Positions 55,187 to 63,747 of a DNA stretch of 64,000 nucleotides are shown piece by piece. Origin of the DNA: Nitrososphaerota archaeon (lineage in GTDB: Archaea > Thermoproteota > Nitrososphaeria > Nitrososphaerales > Nitrosopumilaceae); assembly GCA_028867755.1 (NCBI GenBank), contig JAGWFT010000001.1, forward strand, positions 67,457 through 131,456. The letters are read 5' to 3'. A program made the position numbers and the translations under genes. Numbering within the stretch: the first letter of the stretch is position 1; every line of letters begins with the position of its first letter. Below the pieces are notes generated by a model that worked only from the letters and a program-made list of their open reading frames with translations, made no database searches and had not been told where the DNA came from.

Positions 55187-55753
55187 ATGAGAACTGAGAT
55201 ATCTTTTGTAATCAAAACAGGGTTGTTATTTTGCGTACTCTCTGCAGGCTTTTCATTTGTTGGGATGCTCCTTCCGGAAAGGGGTCTGCTCCCAAACCCA
55301 AGTGGTGGATTAAACCTTCATGAGATTGGAGGTCATATGTTATGGGGCCTGGTTGCTGGCGCAGTATTTCTTAGCGCAAGATACATAATCATTACAGGCA
55401 TCTTTGCAGTACTCATTGATTCAGACCATCTCATTGCACTACTACACGTAGATGCGCTGTCAAGGATGTCACATTCCTTTGCGTTTAGTGCAATTGCAAT
55501 AGTAGTACTGATGATATCATTTGGAAGACGAGATTACAAACTTGGCGCAGCAGCGTTTGCAGGAGTGCTATCACATCTCTCCTTTGATACGTTTGCAGGA
55601 AATGATGGCAAATTCCCGCTCTTTGTGCCGTTTTACAACCACCAGATCATATTTCCAAACATAGACTGGATTTATTTCGAGATAGCAGCAATAGCAATAG
55701 TTGGAACTGTAACACTTTTAGCAAGAAGAAAGGAAACGCAGGTACAAAATTAA
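55187..55753 (+). CDS. YdjM/DUF457-like membrane-bound metal-dependent hydrolase
   Basis: 188 residues with four or five membrane helices. Candidate metal ligands: LNLHEIGGHM (His45, His50), LIDSDHL (Asp78, Asp80, His81), RMSHSF (His96), LSHLSFDTF (His130, Asp134), the usual pattern of this family. Hydrolase activity is inferred from the family name only. Its 3' end is partly duplicated just downstream. Confidence 0.75.
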   Translation: MRTEISFVIKTGLLFCVLSAGFSFVGMLLPERGLLPNPSGGLNLHEIGGHMLWGLVAGAVFLSARYIIITGIFAVLIDSDHLIALLHVDALSRMSHSFAFSAIAIVVLMISFGRRDYKLGAAAFAGVLSHLSFDTFAGNDGKFPLFVPFYNHQIIFPNIDWIYFEIAAIAIVGTVTLLARRKETQVQN

Positions 55754-55829
55754 CTGGATATATTTTGAGATTGCAGTTGTAGGTATTGTGACTCTCCTGT
55801 CAGCAAGACAAGCAAGCTTGAGGCAAGTG
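55752..55829 (+). pseudogene. Degenerate duplicate of the 3' end of the YdjM-like gene
   Basis: The text reads NWIYFEIAVVGIVTLLSARQ, close to DWIYFEIAAIAIVGTVTLLARR at the end of the preceding gene. It directly follows that gene's stop. It carries the left copy of the direct repeat that flanks the toxin-antitoxin pair. Confidence 0.65.
55796..55829. repeat. Left direct repeat flanking the toxin-antitoxin pair
   Basis: 34 bp, matching 56324-56361 except for one transition-type pair near the end, one at the start, and a 4-bp insertion in the right copy. The core CAGCAAGACA and AGCAAGCTT are shared. Confidence 0.85.
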
Positions 55830-55842
55830 CCAAGAGATTTGG

Positions 55843-56124
55843 CTATCTATTGTCTCGGCCGTAGAGATTTTTGTGATCATCAAGATCAATTAACTGAACA
55901 ATATCTTCATCAGAAAAATACCTGTATAGTAAGCTGTGGCTTTTTGTTACATGGATGCCATAGCAATAACGGTAGATACCGTGTTTTAACTCTCCAATCT
56001 TCCGTGGGTCTTGTGTCGTTTTTAGCTCGTCTAATATTCTGGAAAAGCCAAAAAATACAGCCTTATTTGATTTGAATTTCTTTAATTTTTTATCTATTAT
56101 TGGAGATGCTTGAATAATTCGCAA
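55843..56124 (-). CDS. RelE/ParE-family toxin
   Basis: 93 residues starting at TTG 56124, 3 bp after the antitoxin stop. The RelE-type C-terminal strand is clear: KIGELKHGIYRYCYGIHVT, then SLLYRYF and IVQLIDLDDHKNLYGRD with conserved Arg and a terminal basic/aromatic residue set. RelE toxins cut mRNA on the ribosome; ParE relatives hit gyrase. Archaeal RelE of this form usually acts on mRNA. Antitoxin is encoded just upstream. Confidence 0.85.
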   Translation of the reverse strand: MRIIQASPIIDKKLKKFKSNKAVFFGFSRILDELKTTQDPRKIGELKHGIYRYCYGIHVTKSHSLLYRYFSDEDIVQLIDLDDHKNLYGRDNR

Positions 56125-56127
56125 ATC

Positions 56128-56286
56128 TTATTCTTTGAGAATGTCATCTACATGCTTGATGTATTCATCAACAGTGTATTTCTTCATCCTTATCTTGCCC
56201 TTATCAATATCTTCTAAAAGCTTTTCAACCTCTGGAGAAAGTTCTGGTATCTCTTTTTGCTTCTTTGCTTTTGCAGAGGACTGCAT
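56128..56286 (-). CDS. Small antitoxin of the RelE-type pair
   Basis: 52 residues from ATG 56284-56286 to TAA 56128-56130. Highly charged, helical: SSAKAKKQKEIPELSPEVEK, then LLEDIDKGKIRMKKYTVDEY, ending DDILKE. It precedes the toxin by 3 bp, the usual antitoxin-first order. It resembles short archaeal RelB-like antitoxins with a C-terminal toxin-binding helix (TVDEYIKHVDDIL). Confidence 0.75.
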   Translation of the reverse strand: MQSSAKAKKQKEIPELSPEVEKLLEDIDKGKIRMKKYTVDEYIKHVDDILKE

Positions 56287-56323
56287 ATCTTAGTTATGTG
56301 CTAAACCTGTTATTATTAGTATT

Positions 56324-56361
56324 CTTGTCAGCAAGACAAACAAGCAAGCTTAAGGCAAGTG
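56324..56361. repeat. Right direct repeat flanking the toxin-antitoxin pair
   Basis: 38 bp; partner of 55796-55829, in the same orientation. Together they bracket about 495 bp that contains only the toxin and antitoxin genes. Confidence 0.85.
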
Positions 56362-56385
56362 TCTAGCGGGATTTCAATTATTCAG

Positions 56386-56580
56386 CTATGTCTGTGAGAT
56401 CAAGTTTGCTGGATTTTTGTTGAATTTAGAAACAATGTACTGCACTTTATCGTCGCCTTCTGGCAGAGGATTTGCACACTTGCCACACTTTGGAAGGGTT
56501 ACCACTGCATCGTAGTCAATCTCGCCTATGAACCTGTCACACTTGGAGCAACGGACTGATTTTTTGTCATATATGTTCAT
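56386..56580 (-). CDS. Small zinc-ribbon protein
   Basis: 64 residues, ATG start. Two CxxC knuckles: Cys11-Ser-Lys-Cys14 and Cys32-Gly-Lys-Cys35, 17 residues apart, the rubredoxin/zinc-ribbon spacing. The tail is polar (DKVQYIVSKFNKN). Role unknown; such proteins often bind nucleic acid or protein partners. Confidence 0.8.
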   Translation of the reverse strand: MNIYDKKSVRCSKCDRFIGEIDYDAVVTLPKCGKCANPLPEGDDKVQYIVSKFNKNPANLISQT

Positions 56581-56667
56581 GGCGTACTATAGTACGTTAT
56601 CCTTGCTATTAAGAGGGATCATGATTATCATCAAAAAAACTAAAGGCTACCTGTATACAATAAATAT

Positions 56668-57075
56668 ATGAAAAAAAGGCCCGCCAAGACACAAAAGAAA
56701 ACAAGAGCCAGCTCAAATGCAAATACAAAAAACAGTACTACAAAAACTAGTAGAAACAAACCTAGAGCAAAAAAGAGTCAAAAAAATACAGATCCAGAAA
56801 GGTTGGCGCTCTCAAAAAATGACATTTTACAGTTCTGCGATCGCGTGCTCAAAAAATGGCAGCAAGATCCGGTATCAAATGGAAGAAACGTTCCTGCAAT
56901 GTTTGCAGTGCGAACAAGCGTCCTTTTCTCTGATGAGCAGTCGCTCAAGGCAATCTGGTCTGAGATAACATCATGGGTTTACCAGCTACTCTACGAGAAT
57001 GCCCAGGCCCAAGCAAGACAAGAAAACCTAGAGTGGGCAAAGACATTTTCCAAGATAAAAAACGACAAGGTTTAG
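56668..57075 (+). CDS. Basic-tailed hypothetical protein
   Basis: 135 residues. Residues 1-45 are a disordered Lys/Arg/Ser/Thr-rich tail (KKRPAKTQKKTRASSN and following). The rest is a small helical domain (LSKNDILQFCDRVLKKWQQ; WSEITSWVYQLLYENAQAQ). The tail could bind nucleic acid or membranes. The family is not recognised. The next gene starts 45 bp downstream. Confidence 0.7.
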   Translation: MKKRPAKTQKKTRASSNANTKNSTTKTSRNKPRAKKSQKNTDPERLALSKNDILQFCDRVLKKWQQDPVSNGRNVPAMFAVRTSVLFSDEQSLKAIWSEITSWVYQLLYENAQAQARQENLEWAKTFSKIKNDKV

Positions 57076-57120
57076 AAAATTCCGTTTCGCTTTTAAACCC
57101 AGCCACTTTAGGACAATCGT

Positions 57121-58410
57121 TTGGCAGACAAGAGAAAAAGACCAGAACCAAAAAAGGCGCCGGAGCCAAGACCAAAAAGGAGTTTTTCGATCAAGCCTCA
57201 TCTGCTTTCATGGGCAGTCTTTATCCCAACTGTCACTACAGTCTTCATCAGCCTTATTGCAGTAGTCTTTCCAGCCCTGATAAGCAGGACAACTAGCCCA
57301 TTTCAGGACAGTGTCTTTTCCCCAAACGTAGTAAATCCTTTTGAGCCAGGAGTCTTGGCAGCACCGCTTGTTATAGTAAGCATCATAATACTTGTAATAG
57401 GGCTTGGATATTACAAAAGGTCCAAGTACAAGGTACGGTTCAATAAGATTGCAAATTTTGAGATCTCACAAAAACAAGCACTGATTGGTGTAATTGCAAT
57501 ACTTGTAATCTTTGTAGCAATAACTGCAAATACGCTAGGGCAAGAAGAGCAGTGGGCGGACTATACAAAGGTCAAGCCAAGAGTCGAGTCTTGGGACATA
57601 TCACAGTTTACCAAAAGTTTTGAGCCGCATTTCAGATACCTCTTGCTCTCAGTGTCATTGCATGTATTTGGAAGCATGAGAGTGATTCCATTAATTACAA
57701 GTGCTGCACTGCTCCTTTTAACATATTTTTTTACAAAAAACATTACAGGAAAGAGATTTGCAGGATTGGTCTCCATGGCACTGTTTTTGCAAAGCAACAT
57801 CTTTGTCGCATACAGCACCACTGTAAGCTATGACAACTCATGGATACTGTTATACCTCTTCTCGCTTTATCTGATACTAAAGTTCTGGCCGCCGTCTCCC
57901 ATACCACACTTTCTCTCGCTATTTTCAAAACCGCTCACTATAGCATTTCTCCCAATGAATTTCTATTTCATTGCAAGGTCTACTCTTCCTAAAAGATTCA
58001 AGATGTACTCTTTTGCCACATATGGTATAATCATAGTTGCCATAATAGCAGCTTCAGCAGCATACAATACAACTTTTACCGGTGGAATCAAACCATTTGA
58101 TACATTCCAATTCTGGCAGGGCTTTACCGCAATGGCAATGCAGATGAGATTTGATTATATCGTGATACTTTTCTTGCTGCCGCTCACAGTCATGCTATTT
58201 TTTGCGTCAAGGAGAGGAATATTGCATGCAGATTCTATAATGGTATTCATACTGATCAATTTACTAATAGCTCCATTGCTTACTGCGTTTACTATAGAGA
58301 CAAACCAGCCGTACAGGTTTGTCTCGCTCTTGCTATTTTTTGCAATAGGTGCAGGGGTGTTGCTATCTAACAAAACTAGGAAAGAGACCGAATTATCGTC
58401 CAGTACGTAG
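57121..58410 (+). CDS. Polytopic membrane protein with basic N-terminal tail, possibly GT-C-like
   Basis: 429 residues from TTG 57121. Residues 1-22 are Lys/Arg/Pro-rich (ADKRKRPEPKKAPEPRPKR), then about ten membrane helices. The loop after the third helix holds EEQWADYTKVKPRVESW, with acidic residues where GT-C enzymes have their catalytic loop, and FEPHFRYLLLSVSLHVFGSM then resembles the second GT-C helix pair. I am not sure of catalytic activity. Its 3' end overlaps the convergent gene by 35 bp. Confidence 0.7.
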   Translation: MADKRKRPEPKKAPEPRPKRSFSIKPHLLSWAVFIPTVTTVFISLIAVVFPALISRTTSPFQDSVFSPNVVNPFEPGVLAAPLVIVSIIILVIGLGYYKRSKYKVRFNKIANFEISQKQALIGVIAILVIFVAITANTLGQEEQWADYTKVKPRVESWDISQFTKSFEPHFRYLLLSVSLHVFGSMRVIPLITSAALLLLTYFFTKNITGKRFAGLVSMALFLQSNIFVAYSTTVSYDNSWILLYLFSLYLILKFWPPSPIPHFLSLFSKPLTIAFLPMNFYFIARSTLPKRFKMYSFATYGIIIVAIIAASAAYNTTFTGGIKPFDTFQFWQGFTAMAMQMRFDYIVILFLLPLTVMLFFASRRGILHADSIMVFILINLLIAPLLTAFTIETNQPYRFVSLLLFFAIGAGVLLSNKTRKETELSSST

Positions 58411-58843
58411 TTACATTATCTCCTGCTACGACAGGATATCCATCATGGTCTGCTGCAGCAAGTAGCTCTCTGCCAGCTATTGCAGCAACATCTATAAGAT
58501 TCTGCGATACTATGGTTGGAGACTGGTGTACAATAGAGGCATTTAGCTGGAAGACCTCAAAATCTTGTCCTCCAGAGTTTATCACGGTTCGCTTGAACCT
58601 GTCTATGTTGTTATCTATCATTTGGTTGAATTTTGTTGCATTATGCACAACAACACGTGATGTCTCAATATATGAGACCAAGTGTCCTGAAGAGTCACGT
58701 ATCACTAGCTGTGCATAAACTCCAAGTGTGGTGCTTGTAGTAGGGATGTTGTTCTGCACCACAGGATTTTGTGCAAAAGAATTTCCAGTCGACAGTACCA
58801 GAATAGAGCCAATTACTAGAAGAACAAATAATAGTGTACGCAT
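58376..58843 (-). CDS. Secreted or lipoprotein-like hypothetical protein
   Basis: 155 residues with signal peptide (RTLLFVLLVIGSILVLSTG, cleavage near NSFAQN). The mature part is beta-rich (LGVYAQLVIRDSSGHLVSYI; DNVTTYWTIIRSL) and has no cysteine. It is transcribed convergently with the membrane protein gene and overlaps it at the 3' ends. The family is not named, but the composition is that of a real exported protein. Confidence 0.72.
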   Translation of the reverse strand: MRTLLFVLLVIGSILVLSTGNSFAQNPVVQNNIPTTSTTLGVYAQLVIRDSSGHLVSYIETSRVVVHNATKFNQMIDNNIDRFKRTVINSGGQDFEVFQLNASIVHQSPTIVSQNLIDVAAIAGRELLAAADHDGYPVVAGDNVTTYWTIIRSLS

Positions 58844-59020
58844 GTTTTTTTGGAACTGTTTTGTACTAATAAGCTTCTCGCACTAGATTTTGGAAATCCA
58901 TGCAGCGCTTTGTAAGATAGTTTGATTCTACCAACCAAAATGTTTTGTTGTGCTGATTTTATCATTTAACCTCCTGTGATACAAATATTATTAAAGGAAC
59001 CAATCTGAAGATCCCAACGA

Positions 59021-59092
59021 AGCCCGGTAGTGTAGCGGTCAAGCATAGGGGCCTTTGGAGCCCTTGACCCCAGTTCGAATCTGGGCCGGGCT
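59021..59092 (+). tRNA. tRNA-Gln (anticodon UUG)
   Basis: 72 nt folding into a full cloverleaf: acceptor AGCCCGG/CCGGGCT, D stem GTGT/GCAT, anticodon stem GGGGC/GCCCT around loop CTTTGGA (anticodon TTG), and T stem CCCAG/CTGGG with TTCGAAT. No intron, no encoded CCA. An AATATTATTAAA stretch at 58984-58995 is a possible TATA box. Confidence 0.96.
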
Positions 59093-59102
59093 ACTGATTT
59101 TA

Positions 59103-59354
59103 TCACATGTAGTTCATGTGTGATATATTGATTGGAGGCATAAAGTGCGGCAGTATCGTAATGCCAACTAGAATTGGTACCAGAAACAACAGTATTGATA
59201 TTGCAGCAAGAAGTATTCCAAGCAAAAGACAGCTCTTGGCCTTTTTTGGGTCATCGTCACGAATAACAAAGTACGCAACTATTCCGCCTAGCACATTAAA
59301 CAAAATAGGCAACAGAAACCAGAGGCTACTCCTTCTTCGAATCTGCACAAGCAT
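59103..59354 (-). CDS. Small two-helix membrane protein
   Basis: 83 residues. Helix 1 SLWFLLPILFNVLGGIVAYFV, a charged loop RDDDPKKAKSC, and helix 2 CLLLGILLAAISILLFLVPIL. The pattern (aromatic start, RDDDPKKA loop) is common to small archaeal membrane proteins of unknown role. It is convergent with the tRNA gene. Confidence 0.7.
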   Translation of the reverse strand: MLVQIRRRSSLWFLLPILFNVLGGIVAYFVIRDDDPKKAKSCLLLGILLAAISILLFLVPILVGITILPHFMPPINISHMNYM

Positions 59355-59652
59355 AGATACGAGTGTTTTACATTTAAACTAACGTCTGCTCCGTTGCCAA
59401 TCTCAGTTACAGGTACATCTTTCCTAGTACCTTGTGGACTATATAGAACGGTATTTTGTCGCTTGCTGGTTGCTGAGTTGGATATGGAATTACATCCTCC
59501 CTGATCTGTCAAACAACCCCACAAATTTTCCGCACTGACTTGTATTAACCATTTCTAAAGTACGGGACAATCAAAGTATCAAAGAATTATGTTAGAAAGA
59601 TATGTTACTTGAGATTTAGAAGCCAGACTTGGAGAGAAATTTTTGTTTTGGC
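59355..59652. other. Intergenic, no supported gene
   Basis: 298 bp between two reverse-strand genes. A reverse frame (59288-59524) is open and reads GTRKDVPVTEIGNGADVSLN in part, which could be a leftover of an exported protein, but it lacks a clear start and overlaps the next gene. No RNA gene or repeat seen. Confidence 0.4.
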
Positions 59653-60414
59653 CTAGATCTCAAGTCTTGAGAGCAGTTTTGTTGCTATGATAAATAATGT
59701 CACTGCTCCTGTAATCAATACAATCATCTCGTATCCAACCGTTTGGGTAAAGTTGTCAAATATTCCTGCACGAACCACGTCAACAAGATAGGTGAGAGGA
59801 TTTAGGTAAAATGCAATTGCAAGAATTGGTGGGGCACCCTCTGCAGGATAAAATGCTGTGCTCACAAATGCAAAGAACAAAAATACAGTATTGATTACCA
59901 CGTTAAACCCCTCACTTGACTTAAGCCGTGTAGATATGATAGATGCAATCGAACCAAATAAAATTGCACCGGTGATAGACGCAAAGACAACAAGCGGTAT
60001 TGTCAGCGCATTAAACTCTATTGACTTGAAAAATAGCGGATACCCAATTGCAGTTATCAGTCCAGCAGATACAAGCCCAATTATTCCAATCGTATATACA
60101 TTTGATAAAATATACTGTGCACGGGTAAATGGGCCTACCAGAATCTGCTCAAACATTCCGTGTCTTCTGTCGTTCCAGATTATTATTCCAGAGATGAGCG
60201 TGCTGTTCATTATATTAAAACCAATCATGCCAGACGCGATAAATGCAGGATAGTTCAGGTTCTTTGATCCAAATGGAACACTATGAATCAGTGAAGTATA
60301 TGCAAACCCAGCAACAAAGATGTAGATTACAGGAAATATCACCTGCCATATCACAAAGCCCATGTTGAGCGATATGGTAAGATTCCTATTTACCAGACGA
60401 AATATTGGATGCAT
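59653..60414 (-). CDS. ABC-2 type exporter permease (DrrB-like)
   Basis: 253 residues with six membrane helices. The ABC-2 segment IIWNDRRHGMFEQILVGPFTRAQYIL and the final LNPLTYLVDVVRAGIF (the family LNPxxxxxD motif) are clear. It exports drugs, lipids or glycans with the ATPase encoded immediately upstream (overlap 29 bp). Substrate unknown. Confidence 0.9.
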   Translation of the reverse strand: MHPIFRLVNRNLTISLNMGFVIWQVIFPVIYIFVAGFAYTSLIHSVPFGSKNLNYPAFIASGMIGFNIMNSTLISGIIIWNDRRHGMFEQILVGPFTRAQYILSNVYTIGIIGLVSAGLITAIGYPLFFKSIEFNALTIPLVVFASITGAILFGSIASIISTRLKSSEGFNVVINTVFLFFAFVSTAFYPAEGAPPILAIAFYLNPLTYLVDVVRAGIFDNFTQTVGYEMIVLITGAVTLFIIATKLLSRLEI

Positions 60415-61360
60415 TAGAATTTTTCACCACTGTCAAAAAGATCTCCTCCAGACTTGTCGGAACTACACTCAAGTCTTCCACTGGAATGTTGTTTGATTGT
60501 AATGCTTGCAATATTTTTACCAAGACCTGTTCAGAGTCTGCAGAGTGTATCGTGATTATAGTGCCCTCGTCATACCCAACCTCATAGTTCCCAACCCCCT
60601 GCAAGACACTTGAGATGTCTTTCACATTTCCTATGCGAATCTTGATTGTCTTTTCTCTTCCAAATTTATTTTTGAGCTCGTCTGGTGTGTCAATAGCTAT
60701 TATCTTTCCCCGATTTATGATGGCAATCTTGTCGCAGAGATATTCTGCCTCTTCAAGTATGTGTGTTGTAAAAAATATTGTAAGCCCATTTTGCACCTTT
60801 CCCTTTATGTAGTCAAGCAGCCCCCTTCGTGCAGACGGGTCAAGGCCAGCTGTTGGCTCGTCTAAAAACAGCAAGTCCATGTCATGCATAAACTCTCGTG
60901 CAACCTGGACACGTCTTCTCTGTCCAATTGAGATGTCATCATTTTTCTTTTTCCTGATATCCTGCAGATCAAATGTAGAAAGAAGTTCTTCGACCCTATC
61001 TTTTCTTGTCTTTGGGTCAACATCCCACATCATGCCATATTCCTCAAGGGATTTTTCCACAGTAAGGGTTGGCTCGTAGCTTGGCTGCTGTAATACCACA
61101 CCAATCTTTTTTCGCACAGCAAGAGGATAACGAGACGTATCAATTCCCAGTATAGTTATTGTTCCACTGCTAGGAGAGACCAGTGTAGTCAAGAGCTTCA
61201 TTGTGGTGGTCTTGCCAGCACCGTTTGGTCCCAAAAATCCAAATATCTTGCCTTGTTCAACTGATAGATCGATTGAATCAACTGCAATAACGTTTCCATA
61301 TGATCTTGAAAGAGATTTGGCCTCGATGCAGAGCATTTGATGATTTTCATTTTCTCCCAC
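60386..61360 (-). CDS. ABC transporter ATP-binding protein (DrrA-like)
   Basis: 324 residues. Walker A GFLGPNGAGKTTTMKLL, Q-loop VLQQPSYEP, signature ISIGQRRRVQVAREF (SIGQ rather than SGGQ), Walker B LLFLDEPTAGLD and switch His in FFTTHILEEAEYL. The C-terminal ~90 residues are the DrrA-type regulatory extension. Forms an exporter with the following permease; start ATG at 61360. Confidence 0.94.
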   Translation of the reverse strand: MGENENHQMLCIEAKSLSRSYGNVIAVDSIDLSVEQGKIFGFLGPNGAGKTTTMKLLTTLVSPSSGTITILGIDTSRYPLAVRKKIGVVLQQPSYEPTLTVEKSLEEYGMMWDVDPKTRKDRVEELLSTFDLQDIRKKKNDDISIGQRRRVQVAREFMHDMDLLFLDEPTAGLDPSARRGLLDYIKGKVQNGLTIFFTTHILEEAEYLCDKIAIINRGKIIAIDTPDELKNKFGREKTIKIRIGNVKDISSVLQGVGNYEVGYDEGTIITIHSADSEQVLVKILQALQSNNIPVEDLSVVPTSLEEIFLTVVKNSNASNISSGK

Positions 61361-61597
61361 TAATCTAGGTTCTGAAATTCAGGCTTGATGTAGATTTTAG
61401 AAAATTTGTGTCTATATTCGTAATTTAGTTTTGGTTTTGGCAAGGATTAGTTCTGTACATTTTAGAGTTTTTGGTTCCTCTGTACTCATAAGGTCAGGTT
61501 GATCCTTCTTTGAGATAATAGACTTGCAGTGCATCAAAGAAAAAGATCGCTGCCACTGAAAATTCTTAATAATACACAGATTCTAACTGTGTTTGGT

Positions 61598-62995
61598 TTG
61601 TCCGAATTTGACTCTTTGATGAATAAACTACTTGAACAAAAGCCCGAGCTATCAAGAAAGGATATGGAAGAAATGATCCAAAGAAAGAAAGAAAAGATAG
61701 GTGCAGGCTATCTCACAGACCAAGGTGCACTCTTTCTTATCGCGTCAGACCTTGGCGTCTCATTGAGCGAGCCGCTCAAAGTCGAGATGGGCCTCAAAGA
61801 CATCTACGTTGGTGCAAAGGAGATTACACTTGAGAGCAGAGTCATGAATGTCTATCCAGTAAGACAATTTTCAAGAAAGGACGGCTCACAGTTTCTCTTG
61901 CGTAACATGACAGTATATGATGGAGATTCAAGGGCCAAGGTAAAGCTCTGGGACGAAAAGGCAAACTTGCCTGGTATCGAGAACCTAAAGCCAGGAGACC
62001 TTGTCAAGATAATCAAGGCATATGTAAAATCAGACATGAAGGGAAACCCGATCATAAATGTAGGCTCTGGCTCTACTGTAGAGCCAAACAATATGCAGAG
62101 CAAGATTCCAGGTCTTGATGCAATAACTGACAACGTATCAAGCGTAAAGGAGAACCAGCAGAACTTGGTGGTAACAGGAATCTTGGATGGAAATATTCGC
62201 ACTACAGAGTTTACAAATTTCAAGGGAGAACCAAGCAAGGCATTGCAATTGCGATTAAAGGGCAGTGATGGCACAATAGTTCGCGCCGTACTATGGAACA
62301 AGGATGAAAATTCTGTTCCAAAGGTTGTTTCTTCTGGCGCAAAGGCAAGACTGATTGGAGTGAACACAAAGGTGGGCCAGATGGGTCTTGAGCTTCACGG
62401 AGACGAGGGGACAGTATTAGAAATAGAGGGAGCAAAAGAGATCGAGCCAATAGTTACAAGAATATTGTCTGCCACAAAGAGCGATTCTAGAAGCAGATTG
62501 CTTGTAGGAGTGTTGCATGACAAGAAACTAGTAAACATCATAGATACTTCATCAATTACTTCTGATCTTAAACCAGGCGATGTCATCGAGATTACGCCAT
62601 CTAAAGTATATGGAAACTCTCTTACAATAGAACAAGACTCTCCTTTGAAAAAAATTGATGGACAAGATATTCCAACACTATCAGACACCAGAACAAAGAT
62701 AAGAGATGTCAAGCCATCTGACGGAACATACTGCATCGAGGCCATAATTCTCAAGGCTCCACAAAAAAAAGAGATACAGACCAAGACAGGCGAGACTGTC
62801 TTGCTTTCTGAAACATTTGTCGAGGATGATACTGGCCAGATATGGCTAAAGGGCTGGCGCTTGCAATCAAGACTACTAGAGCAGTTCACCCAAGGCGAGA
62901 TAATCAGTGTTACAGGAGTTACTGCAAAGCCAGGTCTTGAGGGAAGAACTGAGATATTTCTTACTGCATATTCTGTTGTCACAAGAAAGAACTAG
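61598..62995 (+). CDS. rpa: Replication protein A (single-stranded DNA binding, several OB folds)
   Basis: About 465 residues from TTG 61598; an upstream in-frame GTG (61529) would add 23 residues that do not look like the family N-terminus, while LSEFDSLMNKLLEQKPELSR does. Then GYLTDQGALFLIASDLGV, and OB folds: VMNVYPVRQFSRKDGSQFLL to GDLVKIIKAYV; a second near LVVTGILDGNIRTTEFTNFK; a third near LVGVLHDKKLVNIID; a fourth near CIEAIILKAP. No zinc finger. Coats ssDNA in replication and repair. Confidence 0.9.
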   Translation: MSEFDSLMNKLLEQKPELSRKDMEEMIQRKKEKIGAGYLTDQGALFLIASDLGVSLSEPLKVEMGLKDIYVGAKEITLESRVMNVYPVRQFSRKDGSQFLLRNMTVYDGDSRAKVKLWDEKANLPGIENLKPGDLVKIIKAYVKSDMKGNPIINVGSGSTVEPNNMQSKIPGLDAITDNVSSVKENQQNLVVTGILDGNIRTTEFTNFKGEPSKALQLRLKGSDGTIVRAVLWNKDENSVPKVVSSGAKARLIGVNTKVGQMGLELHGDEGTVLEIEGAKEIEPIVTRILSATKSDSRSRLLVGVLHDKKLVNIIDTSSITSDLKPGDVIEITPSKVYGNSLTIEQDSPLKKIDGQDIPTLSDTRTKIRDVKPSDGTYCIEAIILKAPQKKEIQTKTGETVLLSETFVEDDTGQIWLKGWRLQSRLLEQFTQGEIISVTGVTAKPGLEGRTEIFLTAYSVVTRKN

Positions 62996-63126
62996 TGCAG
63001 ATATACATAGGAAAAGATTTTTGAACACAAACTCTAGTTCTAGTCAGATCCTAAGTCATTCTTACCAATAGGAATAGCCATATCAGTTAAAAGCAATTTA
63101 TCACACACCTATCGATGGTTTAGAAT

Positions 63127-63399
63127 ATGGAAGAGTTGTCTGTTACAAATTACGTACTCTTAGCAGCCCACCTGATAGTAGGGTTTACACTCGTGTTTTT
63201 TGCTGCCAAGGCATTTAAAAGAACAAAATACCCTCCCATGATACTTTTAGTCATAGGTTTCACATTATTGGTGCTCGGGGAAACTGTCGTTGAGTATGGT
63301 TTTGCATTTCTTCAAAATGAAGGCCTTCAAAAAATAATAGAAGAGGGGTTTGAGATAGCTGGGTTCATCGTACTAATCATCTCTGTTAAGAAAAGCTAG
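63127..63399 (+). CDS. Small three-helix membrane protein
   Basis: 90 residues. Helices at YVLLAAHLIVGFTLVFFAAKA, MILLVIGFTLLVLGETVV and GFEIAGFIVLIISV. It ends 2 bp before the winged-helix regulator, so the two are probably co-transcribed and may act together as a membrane sensor plus regulator. I do not recognise the family name. Confidence 0.75.
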   Translation: MEELSVTNYVLLAAHLIVGFTLVFFAAKAFKRTKYPPMILLVIGFTLLVLGETVVEYGFAFLQNEGLQKIIEEGFEIAGFIVLIISVKKS

Positions 63400-63401
63400 A
63401 G

Positions 63402-63743
63402 ATGGCAAACGACGATGATATTCTTTCCGTACTGGCAGATGAGTACAGCAGAAAGATACTATCCATACTGACTAAAAATGAGCTTAATGCACAAGAGATC
63501 TCAGATGCCCTTGGCATCCCTACTTCGACCACATACAGGAAGATAAAAAATCTAGAAAATCTTGATCTTGTAAAAAAGACAAAGGTAATTCGTACACTTG
63601 AGGGTCTCGATGAGAGATACTACAAAAGTTTGGTTTCAGGCATAGATGTGCAATTCAAGGATGGACAGGTCTCTTGCAAGATTGAAAAATTTACCATGGA
63701 TAAAAAGATACAAAGACTCTGGGAGAAATTTTCAGAAAAATAA
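63402..63743 (+). CDS. Winged-helix transcriptional regulator (ArsR/helix-turn-helix type)
   Basis: 113 residues, ATG start. A classic winged helix: VLADEYSRKILSILTKNELN, recognition helix QEISDALGIPTSTTYRKIKN, wing LDLVKKTKVIRTLEGLDERYY. The C-terminal ~35 residues (FKDGQVSCKIEKFTMDKKI) may form a small ligand or dimer part. It follows the small membrane protein by 2 bp. The target is unknown, but autoregulation of this pair is likely. Confidence 0.88.
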   Translation: MANDDDILSVLADEYSRKILSILTKNELNAQEISDALGIPTSTTYRKIKNLENLDLVKKTKVIRTLEGLDERYYKSLVSGIDVQFKDGQVSCKIEKFTMDKKIQRLWEKFSEK

Positions 63744-63747
63744 ATGT

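Noticed and set aside
56968-57300. Overlapping frames on both strands between the basic-tailed protein and the membrane protein
   Set aside because: They are out-of-frame readings of the two real genes; the Pro/Lys-rich N-terminus of the membrane protein generates them.
61529-61597. 23-residue N-terminal extension of RPA from GTG 61529
   Set aside because: The extension does not resemble RPA N-termini, while TTG 61598 begins directly with the family-like LSEFDSLMNKLLEQ.
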